A DNA stretch of 64,000 nt from Zasmidium citrigriseum. Lineage: Eukaryota > Ascomycota > Dothideomycetes > Mycosphaerellales > Mycosphaerellaceae. Location of the stretch: positions 186,001 to 250,000 of the forward strand of contig NHNW01000041.1 of assembly GCA_002786025.1 (NCBI GenBank). Reading direction: 5' to 3'. A program made the position numbers and the translations under genes. The notes under the pieces are model-generated. The model was given only the letters and a program-made list of their open reading frames with translations. It had not been told where the DNA came from and did not search any database. Numbering within the stretch: the stretch's first letter is position 1; every line of letters starts with the position of its first letter. Shown here piece after piece: positions 11,401-22,038 of the stretch.

Positions 11401-12179
11401 GCAATGGAACCCAGGCCGACGCTAAGGACTTTGTCACACGAATTTACAACTCAGTGTCTGATGGCATGGAAGAGTTTCTCGGCAACATACCCGTCCTTGA
11501 TCAACTCTCAGTCGCCGGGCAGAATCTGATTTCTGCCGCAACTTCACAGATCAGTGGCGGGTCGCCGGTCGATAGCCTTGACCCAGCGACGCAAGATCCA
11601 GCCACTGCAGCCGAAGCAGAGGCTGAGCTGAACGCGTACGAGGCAACAAAGGAAGCCGAGCCTTTCGTGAAGCCAATCTGTGATCTCTTCCTCGAGACTT
11701 TCGAGCTCGCCAAGGGGTCTAGCTGGCTGCGTGGACGAACGGTTGTGGTTGTCCTCCATCAGCTCCTTGGCGGAACTATCGAGCGCAAGGTGCGTGAAAC
11801 AGCGCGCAACGCATTGGAAGACGAGAAGCTTGCAGGTCACGTTGAGACTCTTAAGAACATCATGTGGCCCAACGGCAAGATGCGGCCTCCCAGCGTGGCC
11901 CGTACCGCTCAGGAGAAAGCGAGGACGCGCAAGGAGGCTGGTCTGTTGCTTGCTGCTCTATTGCCTGACATCGTGGGAAGTGTTGTTGGCAAGGCCAATG
12001 CCCAAGCTGCCAGTCGAAAGATCCTTGCGATGCTGAACAATCCCAGGTTGAAGTGAGTACCAACAATCCCACGGAAAGTTCGAAGAAGAAGGCTAACACA
12101 TACTTGTAGCACACATCTGATCTTCACACTGATAGACGAGATCATGCGGGTCATATTCCCGGACGTATTAGAGAATTAA
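8412..12179 (+). CDS. MDM1: MDM1-type sorting nexin (PXA-RGS-PX-nexin C)
   Basis: Exons are 8412-12052 and 12110-12179, giving 1,236 residues. The short last exon completes the conserved end THLIFTLIDEIMRVIFPDVL, which supports the splice. Domains in order: two N-terminal hydrophobic segments (about 7-25 and 31-50), a PXA domain from about residue 97 (FPDALLFSKAVDGLLDVILR), an RGS-like domain from about 435 (LSYFMEFMDRQRLMKLVQFY), a long Ser/Asp-rich linker with a coiled coil (about 795-865), a PX domain from about 875 (TRRYSQFHELHKRLKARFPG), and a nexin C region from about 1,088. Yeast Mdm1 tethers ER to vacuole/lipid droplets, with the PX domain binding membranes; human relatives are SNX13, SNX14 and SNX25. 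The same tether role is inferred. Convergent with the epoxide hydrolase gene, with 99 nt between stop codons. Confidence 0.92.
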
Positions 12180-12278
12180 TACATGCCAACATGTACAGAC
12201 TTGGCAGACTCTTCGTTACAATTTTGGCCCTTCCATCAACGTTATCTTGACGGTGCTCGTCCAATTTCGTGATGCATC

Positions 12279-13815
12279 TTAAAGCTTCGCCTGTGGGGCG
12301 ACGATGCGGTAGCATTTTCCCTTCTTTCCGAACATGGCTCTCAGATCCTTGACGATCTCCTCTGGAATCTCCCACGCAGCGAAATGGCCGCCTCGAGGCT
12401 TTCTCGATTCATAAACCACAGGGCCGAGGGTTCGTGCCTGTGATGAGTGGGTCAGCAGCTTCTCAAGTCATCGAGCGTTAGTTGGATCCCTACCCAAGTC
12501 GATGGAACCACGCTGAGCTCCTTTGGCGTATAGGTGAGACCGAGTTTGACCATGGGAATCCATTCCTGGGTGCGGTCGCGACTGATGCCGCCGACTCTGG
12601 GATGGATCGCTTCGTAGTAGATGCGGACGCTGGCGGCTGGGCCTGCTCTGGAGAAGTAGTAGATGCTCACCCATGTCTGATAGGGGATGATTGTCAGCCA
12701 AGGTACATCAATGGTCACGAAAAGAGTGTTCTCACCAGGATCTCATCGTCGGTCCAGGGATAGTCATCGGTCCAGTCATGCAGCTTTTCGTAGATCCACG
12801 CCTGCATTTTCAACGATCAGTGATTGTGTTGCACGGCTAGACGGACAGATGTACGAACAAGAAGAGCGACAGGACTATCATGCAGTCCGTATCCGAGAGT
12901 TTGGGGCTTGGTGGTTTGCTGAACCCGATAGCCACTACCCTCGTTCAAGAACCACGCACTGTCAAGCACAGAATCTCGTTAGCAATTGCCGCGTATCGGT
13001 CTGGACAGTCATACCCTCGCTCAAGCCCCTTCTTGTCCGCTTCAGAATACGGCGTCAATGCATGCTCCAGTGCCAGCAACGGATGCTTGGTGAAAATCGG
13101 TTGGAAAGCACGAATCATGTTGATGTGCGAGGCAAGGCAACGCTGAGGATAGAGCAGGCCCATGGCTCTGGTGATGTAGAAGCCCCAATCACCGCCCTGA
13201 GTGACATAGGTCTTGTACCCTAGGTTCTGCATAAGCTGATCGAGGGCCTCAGCGTACTGAGCAAGGCCAAATCCAGTCTTCTTCACGCCCTCGGACCAGC
13301 CGAAGTTGGGCAGACTAGGAGCGACGACATGGAAAGAAACGCCTTGGTTGGACTGGCGGAGGAGTGGTAGGATCTTTGTGACTTCGATGTAGGAGCCTGG
13401 CCATCCGTGGACGAAGAGCAATGGAATCGCATCTGAACTCTCTGAGGGCTGATGAAGGTAGTGGAGGTCGAGCTCCCCAAACCCTTGGACTCTGACAGGC
13501 GTGTGGTAGTTGGGCAGGTCATTGAGTTTGGCCTCTTGCGCTCGCCAGTCGAAGGTCCTCTTCCAGTACGATGCTAGACGTTGAACATCTCTATGTGAGG
13601 TTAGTAGCTGCAAAAGTCATACAGCAGCTTTGTCATTCGTACTTCAATGGAGCGCCGTAGTCCCAAGCAGCGCCATCAAGCTGATATCCAGTTCAGTATG
13701 AAGACCTGGCTTCACTTTCCTTGCGACCTACCTCGTCTGGGAACTCAGCTTGTCCAAGCTTGATCTTGAGAGACACAAGCTTCTCTTCTGGAACAGAGAT
13801 CCGGTATGCAGACAT
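12279..13815 (-). CDS. Epoxide hydrolase, microsomal (EHN + alpha/beta-hydrolase) type
   Basis: Seven exons on the minus strand: 13732-13815, 13643-13680, 13015-13590, 12859-12958, 12736-12801, 12494-12676, 12279-12437, giving 401 residues, the usual family length. The N-terminus [20 protein letters not shown] and [16 protein letters not shown] matches the epoxide hydrolase N-terminal domain. The hydrolase core shows oxyanion motif HGWPGS, nucleophile motif GGDWG (Asp about 175), and catalytic His about 367 in GGHFAAWE. It would open epoxides to diols; the substrate is unknown and no signal peptide is seen. Exon 2 is only 38 nt, and intron 4 starts with the weak donor GTTCGT. An upstream exon is possible, but frames just before the chosen ATG hit stops. 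Divergent from the secreted lipase gene. Confidence 0.88.
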
Positions 13816-14654
13816 GACTTTACAATCTCCAACGATGCCGAAGTTTCCACGAGAAGGCTGAACTGCCGAGGGTTAGCCGGAATACAGTGACGCTTTGGGA
13901 AGGAGCGGAATTGTTCATTCACTCACCTGTGTTGGCTCAATGCAACTTCACGAACTATCTCCGCACTAACAGGCCGCGACAACAGACCAAATGAAGGCTC
14001 GCCGGCAGAGTCAGTGGTGACCCAACCGATGATGTGAGGTTCGCAGGAGTAGAGTTTCGGTTGATCGGTGTTGAGCTAAATTTCTCCGATTCGCGGCTTC
14101 TGCTCCGGTACCAATCTTATGGACCCACGTGCTCTTAAAATACAACTGCCCCTTCCTCACTCGCTCTGCAACATCACCACATCAGACTCCCGATGAAAGG
14201 TCGTTGACTCGCGCGCGGATGATTACAAAACCTTTCCACGAACACCAGAAGCTACGCCTCCATCCGACTTGGAATTGACCACGAGATACAGTAGGAATAT
14301 CTTCACGTTCTCCTGAAAAGCACAGAGAACCCGACATCGTCACATCGGCAACGGCATGATGACAGACCCACCCACGCATCGAATCGTCGCCCTACGCGTG
14401 GCGATGGTGCTTCATCCATCGCCCTAGCCAAACTCAATCTGCTGTAATCACGACTCGAAATGCTTTGGAACTTCCCTTTTCGTCCGCAGGAACTGAACAA
14501 TGCTGCTCCTAGACGCCGCCGACGTCGATTATCCTTACCTTAGCATCTGACAGTATGGTAGGCACGGTCCTCATGTTCTCTTTGCCTAGTAAGTCTCGTT
14601 TTCTGCTCTGCATTCTGTTCTTTTGACCAACTTCGAATTTGCTTTTTCTTCAAG
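13816..14654. promoter_or_regulatory. Divergent promoter, epoxide hydrolase and CalB-like lipase
   Basis: 839 nt separate the two divergent starts. It contains a CCAAT box (14110-14114) and a palindromic E-box CACGTG (14126-14131) about 12 nt apart. These are consensus matches for the HAP/CBF complex and bHLH factors; their use is inferred. No gene is supported inside. Confidence 0.4.
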
Positions 14655-16093
14655 ATGCGCCTCGCTAGCATCTTTCTGCCCTTCGTGGCCACGGTCATTC
14701 AGTTCAACCTTTCGCAGGCAGCCCCTACACCTACCGAAGACATTTCAGATCTCCAACAGCGAGACTCTATCTTAAACGTCCTCAACGATCTCAACTCTGT
14801 CGCATCTGGCCTCACGAGCGGAGATGTGGTGAACAACCTCCTGGAGGACCTCAAACTAGTCACCGCGACCGCCGCTCCAACTTCTCCCGAGCAAGCCATC
14901 TCAACGTTATCGAACATCTTCCAAGCTACGCCGACGCCTTCGAACATCTACGCCGCTGTTGGCAACATTGTGGCTGCTGGACTTACGACCGAGAATGTCA
15001 ACTCCGTGGTCGACTTCGTCGACGGCCTCCTGACCGGGGACAACAGCGAAACGAATGTGAACCTCAGATTTCCAGTGAAGCCAGTCTACCCAAAAGCCGA
15101 TTTCCGTGATGCACCGTACTCGCTTTCAGAAGCCAAATTGCGCGGCGCGATCCATATTCCTCCCTCGTTCCAGTATGGACGACCTGGCGCACCCCAGCCG
15201 ATCATTCTGGTCCCAGGCACTGGCAACACCGGATACATCAACTTCGTTGGCAATTACATTCCTCTCTTGCAGGGCAGCAAGATAGCCGATCCAGTATGGC
15301 TCAACATCCCCGGCTACCTCTTGAACGACGCACAAACGAACGCGGAATACGTGGCATATGCCATCTCATACATCTACGGAATCAGCAGACAACGAAAGAT
15401 CGCAGTGCTTACATGGTCTCAAGGAGGAATTGATGCACAATGGGCGAACAAATACTGGCCATCGACTAGGAGCAAGATCACTGACGTGGTCGCGTTCTCT
15501 CCTGATTATCACGGCACGATCTTTGCGAACTTTGCCGCGACACCAGACCTTCCTCTGCCACCTGCCTTCCTCCAACAAGAGTACAATTCAAACTTCATCA
15601 CAACCATGAGAGCGAACGGCGGTGATTCAGCATACGTGCCTACAACAACAATCTACAGTGGCTTCTTCGACGAAATCGTTGAGCCGCAGCAAGGAACAAA
15701 TGCCTCTGCCTACCTTCTCGACGCTCGACACGTTGGCGTGACGAACAACGAGGTCCAAAGCATCTGCCCTGGGCAACCAGCAGGCTCTTTCTACACACAC
15801 GAGGGAACCTTGTATAATCCCATTGGATACGCCCTCCTCGTGGACGCTCTCTCGCACAACGGTCCAGGCCAGGTCTCGAGGATCGATTTGAATTCGATCT
15901 GCGGACAATACCTGACGCCTGGCCTCAACTTGTCTGACCTTCTTTTGACGGAGAACTCGATTCTCACTGCTGCTGTGGCCACGCTGCTGTACCCGGGCAG
16001 CACAACGCAAGAGCCAGCCATCAGAGGTATGTTTCAAATCAATACTTAATTGACATGCTTCATACTGACGATTTGCAAGCTTACGCAAAGTAA
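14655..16093 (+). CDS. Secreted lipase, Candida antarctica lipase B (CalB) type
   Basis: Exons are 14655-16026 and 16080-16093, giving 461 residues; the last exon encodes only the final AYAK. It opens with a signal peptide (MRLASIFLPFVATVIQFNLS, cleavage likely near AAPTP), then a Ser/Thr/Ala-rich propeptide-like stretch of about 120 residues. The catalytic region follows: oxyanion loop VPGTGNTG, nucleophile TWSQGG (Ser255, identical to the CalB motif), acid FDEIVEPQ (Asp339) and His359 in DARHVG. It is expected to hydrolyse esters/triglycerides outside the cell. Known CalB relatives lack the common lid and use the same Ser-Asp-His order; the substrate is not predictable from sequence. The terminal micro-exon is supported by GTATGT..CAAG borders and frame. 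Confidence 0.9.
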
Positions 16094-17039
16094 CGATTCA
16101 TACATGCTATCGGACTACATTTCCCACGACAGATTTCAAACGTAACGATAATCGAGTTCCATAATTGGCAGTGTTTGGGCAATGGAGTTAAACGTCGCCA
16201 ACCAGGATCACGGCGTTGGAGAAACCAAAAGGTACTTCCAACAGATCATCACGAAACAGAAGAATATCCCCACGCTGTAATACACCAACAAGATATGGAT
16301 AGAACATAGACACAACACTGTTATAAAAAGTAATGTCGATGCATTGCCCACCGGCATCATGAACGACCAAGTCCTGTTCGAAGCACTCCACATACCTGCC
16401 CTCCTTCTGCAGATATCGATGATTCAAACACTCTTCATGAGACGAAGAAACAGAAAGTCGAGCAAAATACTCAGGCCGTTTCGAACATGGATCCACTCCG
16501 CCCACCATCCTTGACCCTTCATGGTTCATGGTTGGTCGCCCATCGACGAAACTCTGTGTAACCTTAATTCATCAAACACCTCCCGTCTTTCGACGCCACA
16601 GTCTTCTCAAAACGGCACACACACGGAACAAAACCATCTTGGCCCGAGTCTTGGATGGGTTGTGTGTGCCTCTCTTATCTTCTCAGTGTGGATGCAAAGG
16701 GATGACGTGCTCAAATCGCGTGCTTCTGATCCGTGCATGTAACACCATGTCCATATCCCTTGCTTGAACCCATGTCCCCCGAACTCCAAACCTTACGACG
16801 ACTTCATCTCTTCGTGAGAACGATCTTCTTTACTCTTACATTCACTTCTCACAACAAACGAAAAGCTTCAAGATCTTTGAACTTTTTTTCCACTTTCTCG
16901 GACTACTATGTCACCTTACTATGTCCTCTTCTCCTTCTTTTGATCCCTCTCTCTTGTCCCTTGTCGATTATCATTAAGTACATGATATCCCGCAGCCGCT
17001 CGATCGCCGACGTGACCATCTACAAAACCAAAACACATC
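16094..17039. other. Convergent intergenic region, lipase and arylsulfotransferase genes
   Basis: About 950 nt between the 3' ends of convergent genes. It contains one protein-like minus-strand ORF (16188-16529, listed separately) and CT-rich tracts near 16800-16970. No RNA gene or repeat is recognised. Confidence 0.4.
16188..16529 (-). CDS. Hypothetical protein, 113 residues, uncertain
   Basis: A minus-strand ATG-to-stop ORF in an otherwise gene-free convergent region. The composition looks more protein-like than typical shadow ORFs (balanced hydrophobic residues, segments such as DLVVHDAGGQCIDITFYNSV and RGDILLFRDDLLEVPFGFSN). I recognise no family, signal peptide or membrane segment. It overlaps no gene. 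It could be an orphan gene, an exon, or chance. Confidence 0.28.
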   Translation of the reverse strand: MNHEGSRMVGGVDPCSKRPEYFARLSVSSSHEECLNHRYLQKEGRYVECFEQDLVVHDAGGQCIDITFYNSVVSMFYPYLVGVLQRGDILLFRDDLLEVPFGFSNAVILVGDV

Positions 17040-19056
17040 TCATGAGTCGCTGTCTCGAAAATCACGACTCCGGTTGAATCGCTTGGGGTACGGGTGCTCA
17101 CCCACAGATTCTTCTTCTCCCTCGCCCACGGGGAACTGCTCCTGATCCCGATCCGCCAGCGCCTGATATCGTGGGAAGCGCACGCCTCGGAGGTACCCTT
17201 TTGTCCGTAAACGCCAAACTACGACGAAAGCCAGAATGCTGCAGCCAACTCCAAGAAGAAAAACAAAGAAAGAGGTTCCCCAGCCGCTGCTTCGCTCGAC
17301 GGGAGCGTATGCGTTTTCGGACTTCCACTTCTCGTTCTCGCCGTGCATTTCTTGCATCCAGAACAGCTCTTCGGCCACGGCTGCGCTCATGGCGTCCTCG
17401 GGTGGCTCGCGCGTCTGGACAATGTTCGTTCGTCCGACTACATTTCCCGATTTGTCAACGGCTTCCACGAGGACGTAGCTGGCGAAACCATCCCAAACCA
17501 TGGCGGTCTCAAACCCGGTCTTCTCCTTCTCGAAGACCTTGATCATCGGCTCACCGGTTTCCGTGGTCTTGTACAAATTCCACGACGCGATTTCCGTGGC
17601 ACCGTTCCAGCTAACATGGACCATGGTCGTGGTGGTATTCCTCGACTCGCTGGCATAGGCTGCCGAGACGGCCTTGGGTGGATACGAAGGCTGGCCTACG
17701 AAAGGGAACTTGTAGTTCCGGTACGTGCCCAACCATTCGGTAACCAGGCTGGCCTCCATGATGAGCTTTCCATCCTCGGTGTGCTCACTCTGAGTGGCCT
17801 GCTCCGACCAACCCATGAAGATGTGGCCGTTTGGCAAGACCTGATAGTTGCCACGGCGCGGCGCATACGAGCCCTTGCCATCAGGATGATCGATTTCCTG
17901 GACGATTCTGGCCGTCTTTGGTTCCACATCCGTCTGCAAGGCAATGATCAATCCTCTGGAGAAATCGTGGGTCGGGTGCTGGTCATCTTCGGCATTGGCG
18001 TTATCAAGTATGGTGATGAGCTCGTGGGTGCCGTTGAATCCGCGGAAGCGCACATTATGCTGTCTGGAGAATGAGAGACCCTCCATATCCCACTCGCCTT
18101 CCGCACCCTGCCGGCCATGGAGCTTCCAGATGATATGTCCGTCGTCCTTCGACACCTTGTAGATGGTGTCAGTGTGTCGCCCGGACACATAAAAGTCGCC
18201 ATTATGGTCCTTGTCCACGGAGTTGAGATGGCTGCCACCGTCAGCAAAGCATCACAAAAGAACAGGTCGATACTCACACAAAGTCCCAACCCCACATATC
18301 GTTGCACCATCGATCGACACCGCCGTCCAAAAAGCTGCTCTCGTCCAGGCCGACGTGGTCAAACGAACTCCACTCGAACAAAGGCTCCCACGTCTTGGTA
18401 TCCAGTACCTTGAAGCCATTGAACAGACACCTGCAGTCCTTCTCATACTTGACTGCCAGCGCCTGCTCCTTGGTCGCATCCCGACGTCCCTCGTCCATCA
18501 CGATGGCCCTGGTCCCGTCCTCGATGAAGTAAAACTCATGCGAGTTGAAGTCGACACCGAGCGTCCCGACATCGACCCTCTCCCGCAGCTCAAAGGTGTT
18601 GTCCACGATCATTCCATCGCCGTTCCTCTGGATGAGGAAGGTCATCATGTCCTCGCCGCGCACATTGCTCATCTTGAAATCAATCACATCCCAGTTCTCG
18701 TTCATGGAGACCCCGCTCCACACCAGCTCGCCGTTGCCATCGTATATGTGAGGACCAATCCAGCCATTGCCCTGCTCGTGCTGGTCGATGAACTCGAACG
18801 GTGCTACGAACCAATACCCCGGTGTCACGAGGTCCGGCTCTGAGATGTTGACCTTCCATCGCGGTGCTTTGATTTCAGGATGCTGGACAACATGTCAGTA
18901 CAATCATGGACGCGCAAGCTCGCAAAATCCTTCAATGCGCACCGTAACATAGCTAAAGAGTCCAGGGTCTTTGTCGTGCTTGTTTTTCGCGAAGGCATGG
19001 AGGGGCGATAGTAATATGAGAGCGAGCGAATTCCGGAGCCAGGAAGATTTGTGCAT
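17040..19056 (-). CDS. Arylsulfotransferase (ASST)-domain membrane-anchored protein
   Basis: Exons are 18943-19056, 18278-18882 and 17040-18231 (introns of 60 and 46 nt), giving 636 residues. Exon 1 is a signal peptide (MHKSSWLRNSLALILLSPLH, then AFA). The body matches the fungal ASST family: TPGYWFVAPF, DGNGELVWSG, WGWDFVHLNSVDKDHNGDFY, SGRHTDTIYKV, QHNVRF and APRRGNYQVLPNGHIFMGW. A C-terminal membrane segment follows (FFVFLLGVGCSILAFVVVW), then a short basic/acidic cytosolic tail. Bacterial ASSTs are six-bladed propellers that transfer sulfate between phenols using histidines. The HLNS, GRHTD and QHNVR histidine motifs are kept here, but activity of fungal members is not established to my knowledge. 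Topology suggests a type I protein with its propeller in the secretory lumen or outside. The splice at exon 2/3 restores the VHLNS motif. Confidence 0.87.
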
Positions 19057-20298
19057 AATGCCGGCGAGTGCGGGCAATCTAGAAGTGGGAGGAGTAGGAG
19101 GGGTTCGTTACGAGGAAAGAAAACATCAAAGACGCTGGAAACCGCAAGAACAGATGGTGTGCAACAAGAGCTGAAAGAATGACTGGTGGCACAAGACCGA
19201 GATGTGTGTTGGAAGGTCAGGCGTGGTGCCTTCCGGCGGATACTAAGAAAGAGTAGAACACAGGGAAGGCGATAAGGAGGAGAGGAGGATAATGCCTTGC
19301 AAACGCGCTGGACGCATGGACGACGGGTGGCGTGCGCAAAGCTAGCTGCATCGGCTGGAGGCATCCTTCGACCGCACGCAAGACGGCTCGACGGGTGAGA
19401 GGCGAGTGCTTTTGCGCAGAGCAGACGACGAATTGGACGAGTAGGGGGGCAGGGATGCAGCGCTGGATGCCATTTTCCTGATTTGAACGCCACTCCCGCG
19501 CGGCCTGCCCCGTCCAGCCAATCACGCCCGGCGTCAACGGCAAACCGTCGCTCGTTTGCCCCTAAACAACCTGTACGCTAAACAGGCTGCTCCTCTTCGT
19601 GTTTGTCTGCTTTGTCTTCTGCTGACCGCCGCAGGCTGTGCCCTTCTCGCCGTTCCACCGCCGACCCAGGGCCTCCCGACTCCCCGTATCGCACAGTTTC
19701 GCCCCCGGAGCGGCGGCGTCGGCGGCAGTCACACGACAGCATCTGGTCGGGGACGCGCTGCGAGGAGCGAACATGCAGCTCGTGCATGATCCTAATTTAA
19801 AAGCTTCCTCTCGCCCTGCCAAGCCGCTTGTGGCCCGAACTCGCCTCTGGCTGGCGTTCGAGATCCTCGTCGGCAAGACAAAAGCAAAGCGCCGTGGCAT
19901 GACTTCTCCTGGATGTGAACGCCTTCTGCGAAAGAGACTCTCGCCAACTATTGATCTGGACGCAAGCCATGGAGAAGGGGTACTTTCAAAACTGCGGATT
20001 TGCTGATTGCCGTGCCGTGCCGGAAGACCGGTATGAATATCTGCTGTGGTATCGAAGAGGGGAATCATGATATCGTTGTTGGGCGAGGCACTGCATGGCC
20101 GACGCCTCCTTCTCATCGACTTGTCATCAGCCAGCCCACCACCTTGCAACGCCGAACACCTGCTCCTTAATCTATTGCAAGCTATCACTTGGACGACTGC
20201 CGGTCAGAATCCTTGAACTGGTATCTTCCAACAGACAGGCATATTGGATCCTGCGACAGGGGCCTCTTCAGCTGATCAGCCTGAAAGAATTCAGCCCT
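19057..20298. other. Intergenic, upstream of ASST-domain gene and downstream of P450
   Basis: About 1.24 kb between two minus-strand genes: promoter of the ASST-domain gene and 3' UTR of the P450. Open frames here (such as 19562-20188 minus) are Arg/Ser/Cys-rich and look like chance. No RNA gene, repeat or mobile element was recognised. Confidence 0.4.
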
Positions 20299-22038
20299 TT
20301 ATCTTTGCGCGGGCGTCAGCGTGCACATGAGTGGCTTCTTCTCCCAGAGGACTGCGACCTGTCAGTGGCATGCTTAAGATGTGATGTGAATCGACACTCA
20401 CTATAGACCTTCTGGTCTTTCCAATCCATCGACTCTTCGCAAAGCTTCAGGTCGAAGTTGAGCAGCACAGTTGCCAGGAGCAGCCGCATCTCGTGCCACG
20501 CGAGGTTCTTGCCGATACAATTACGTGGGCCCACGCTGAACGGCTCCAAGGCGTCCAAGTGGTCATCCTTGAATTCTGGGTCCCCTAGCCACCGCTCTGG
20601 ATGGAACTCGTAGGGCTTCTTGAAGTTCTCCTCATCACGATACGTCGAGAATTGATGAACGCTCAGTGATGTTTCCTCAGGCACGTACACCCCTCGGACG
20701 GTAGCTCCACCCTTGGGAACCTTCCGATTGAGGCCGGTCGGTACAGGTGGGTAGCACCGCAAGCCCTCTTATCAAGCCAAGAGTGTCAGCCGAGTCGCAT
20801 GCAGACATCACTTCACGTCAGCTCACCTTGCAAGACAGCTTGAAGATACTTCAAACGCGCAACGGATTCGAGCGTGACAGCTTCGAAGCTAGAATGAGTA
20901 TCACGAATCTCTTGCGTAAGCTTCTTGAGGTAGTCGGGGTTCTGCAACAAGTAGTAAGTCACTCCAGAGAGAGCAGTCGCTAAAGATCATCAGCCAGTAT
21001 CCTCCCGCGAATCGCAACTGGTCCGAACCTGTGGTCTCGGTGCCTGCAACCATAAACAGCGCACCCAAGGAGTGATGTTCGTCAGTGGTAAGAGCGCCAG
21101 GTCCTTGGCTCTTTTCCAATATCTTGCTCCAGAGATCGGCTCGATCAGGTGTTCGTGCCAATCGCCTGTCGACTCTCTCCTTGGTGTAGTTCCAATGCTC
21201 CGCCTGCTTCACACGGACCTTCTCACTCTTGAAAAGGTACTCGTCGACCAGATATCTGCCGAACGAGCTCGACATCTTGATTGCGCGGAGGAAGGCTGCG
21301 TTCTTGATACCTGCGAAGATGGCTTTGACCCAACTGGAATACTCGCCATCTTCCAGCATGTTGAGTCCCTCGTTGAAGGAGAGATCGCCCACTGCTGCCG
21401 GTTAGCATGCCGTCTCCAATGGAGATCGTGAGCAAGCTCTTACTAATGTCAAAGGTCGTACTGTTATAGTACTTCAGCATATCAACCTTCTCGCCCCCCT
21501 CGGCCTTCTCCTCAAGCTTGATCTTCATCGTCTCGGCCCAATGCTTCAGCATCGGCTCCAGATCCCGCAAAGACTTGTCCGCGAAAGCATGCGACACTAG
21601 CTTCCTCTGCCGCGCATGATTGGCATCATCGGCCGTGATGAGCGAATGCACTCCATTGAACGGCACCCCATAGAAATACGGATCTTTGAAGGGATGTGCC
21701 TGCCCTGGTTTCTTGAAGCCGTGGAGATCTTTCCATGCCGTCGCGCTGCCGCAGACTGACAGTTCCTTGGGTGCGATGCGAACGATGGGTCCGTATTTCT
21801 GATGCATGGCTGGGAATTCGATCGGCTCGGTACCTTTGATCAGGGTGATGATGCGTGGGAAGCGGCTCAGTGCCCGTAACTTCGGGCCCGGGAATTTGGA
21901 CCATGGACTGAAGTAGGCGATGTAGATTGTGTTGACGAGTTGGTAGAGGACGTAGATGGTGGCGAATGTTACGCATAGCTGCAGTGCATTGGTAGGTTTG
22001 ACCCAGCCTGCGGCTGGGATATCTGCTGCAGTTGCCAT
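20299..22038 (-). CDS. Cytochrome P450 monooxygenase
   Basis: Five exons: 21444-22038, 21029-21391, 20827-20979, 20402-20767, 20299-20351 (509 residues). An N-terminal membrane anchor (LQLCVTFATIYVLYQLV) is followed by the proline-rich hinge FPGPKL. P450 motifs: I-helix AGTETT, K-helix EGLR, the PERW region (FHPERWLGD) and heme loop FSVGPRNCIGKNLAW with the thiolate Cys about 454. The last intron ends at the second of two nearby AGs, giving QKVYILWEKKPL. The overall pattern resembles the large fungal group that includes isotrichodermin C-15 hydroxylase-like enzymes; the substrate cannot be assigned. It acts in the ER with a P450 reductase. Intron 2 uses the weak donor GTTCGG. Upstream lies a 9-bp inverted repeat. 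The RTA1-like gene follows on the same strand. Confidence 0.92.

Noticed and set aside
17343..18843. Long plus-strand ORFs (243 and 210 codons) opposite the ASST-domain gene
   Set aside because: They are antisense shadows of a recognisable protein with a signal peptide, membrane anchor and spliced motifs; their products have no domain.
18825..19493. 222-codon minus-strand ORF over the ASST-domain 5' end
   Set aside because: It competes with exon 1 and intron 1 of the ASST-domain gene, whose signal peptide and splice are well supported.
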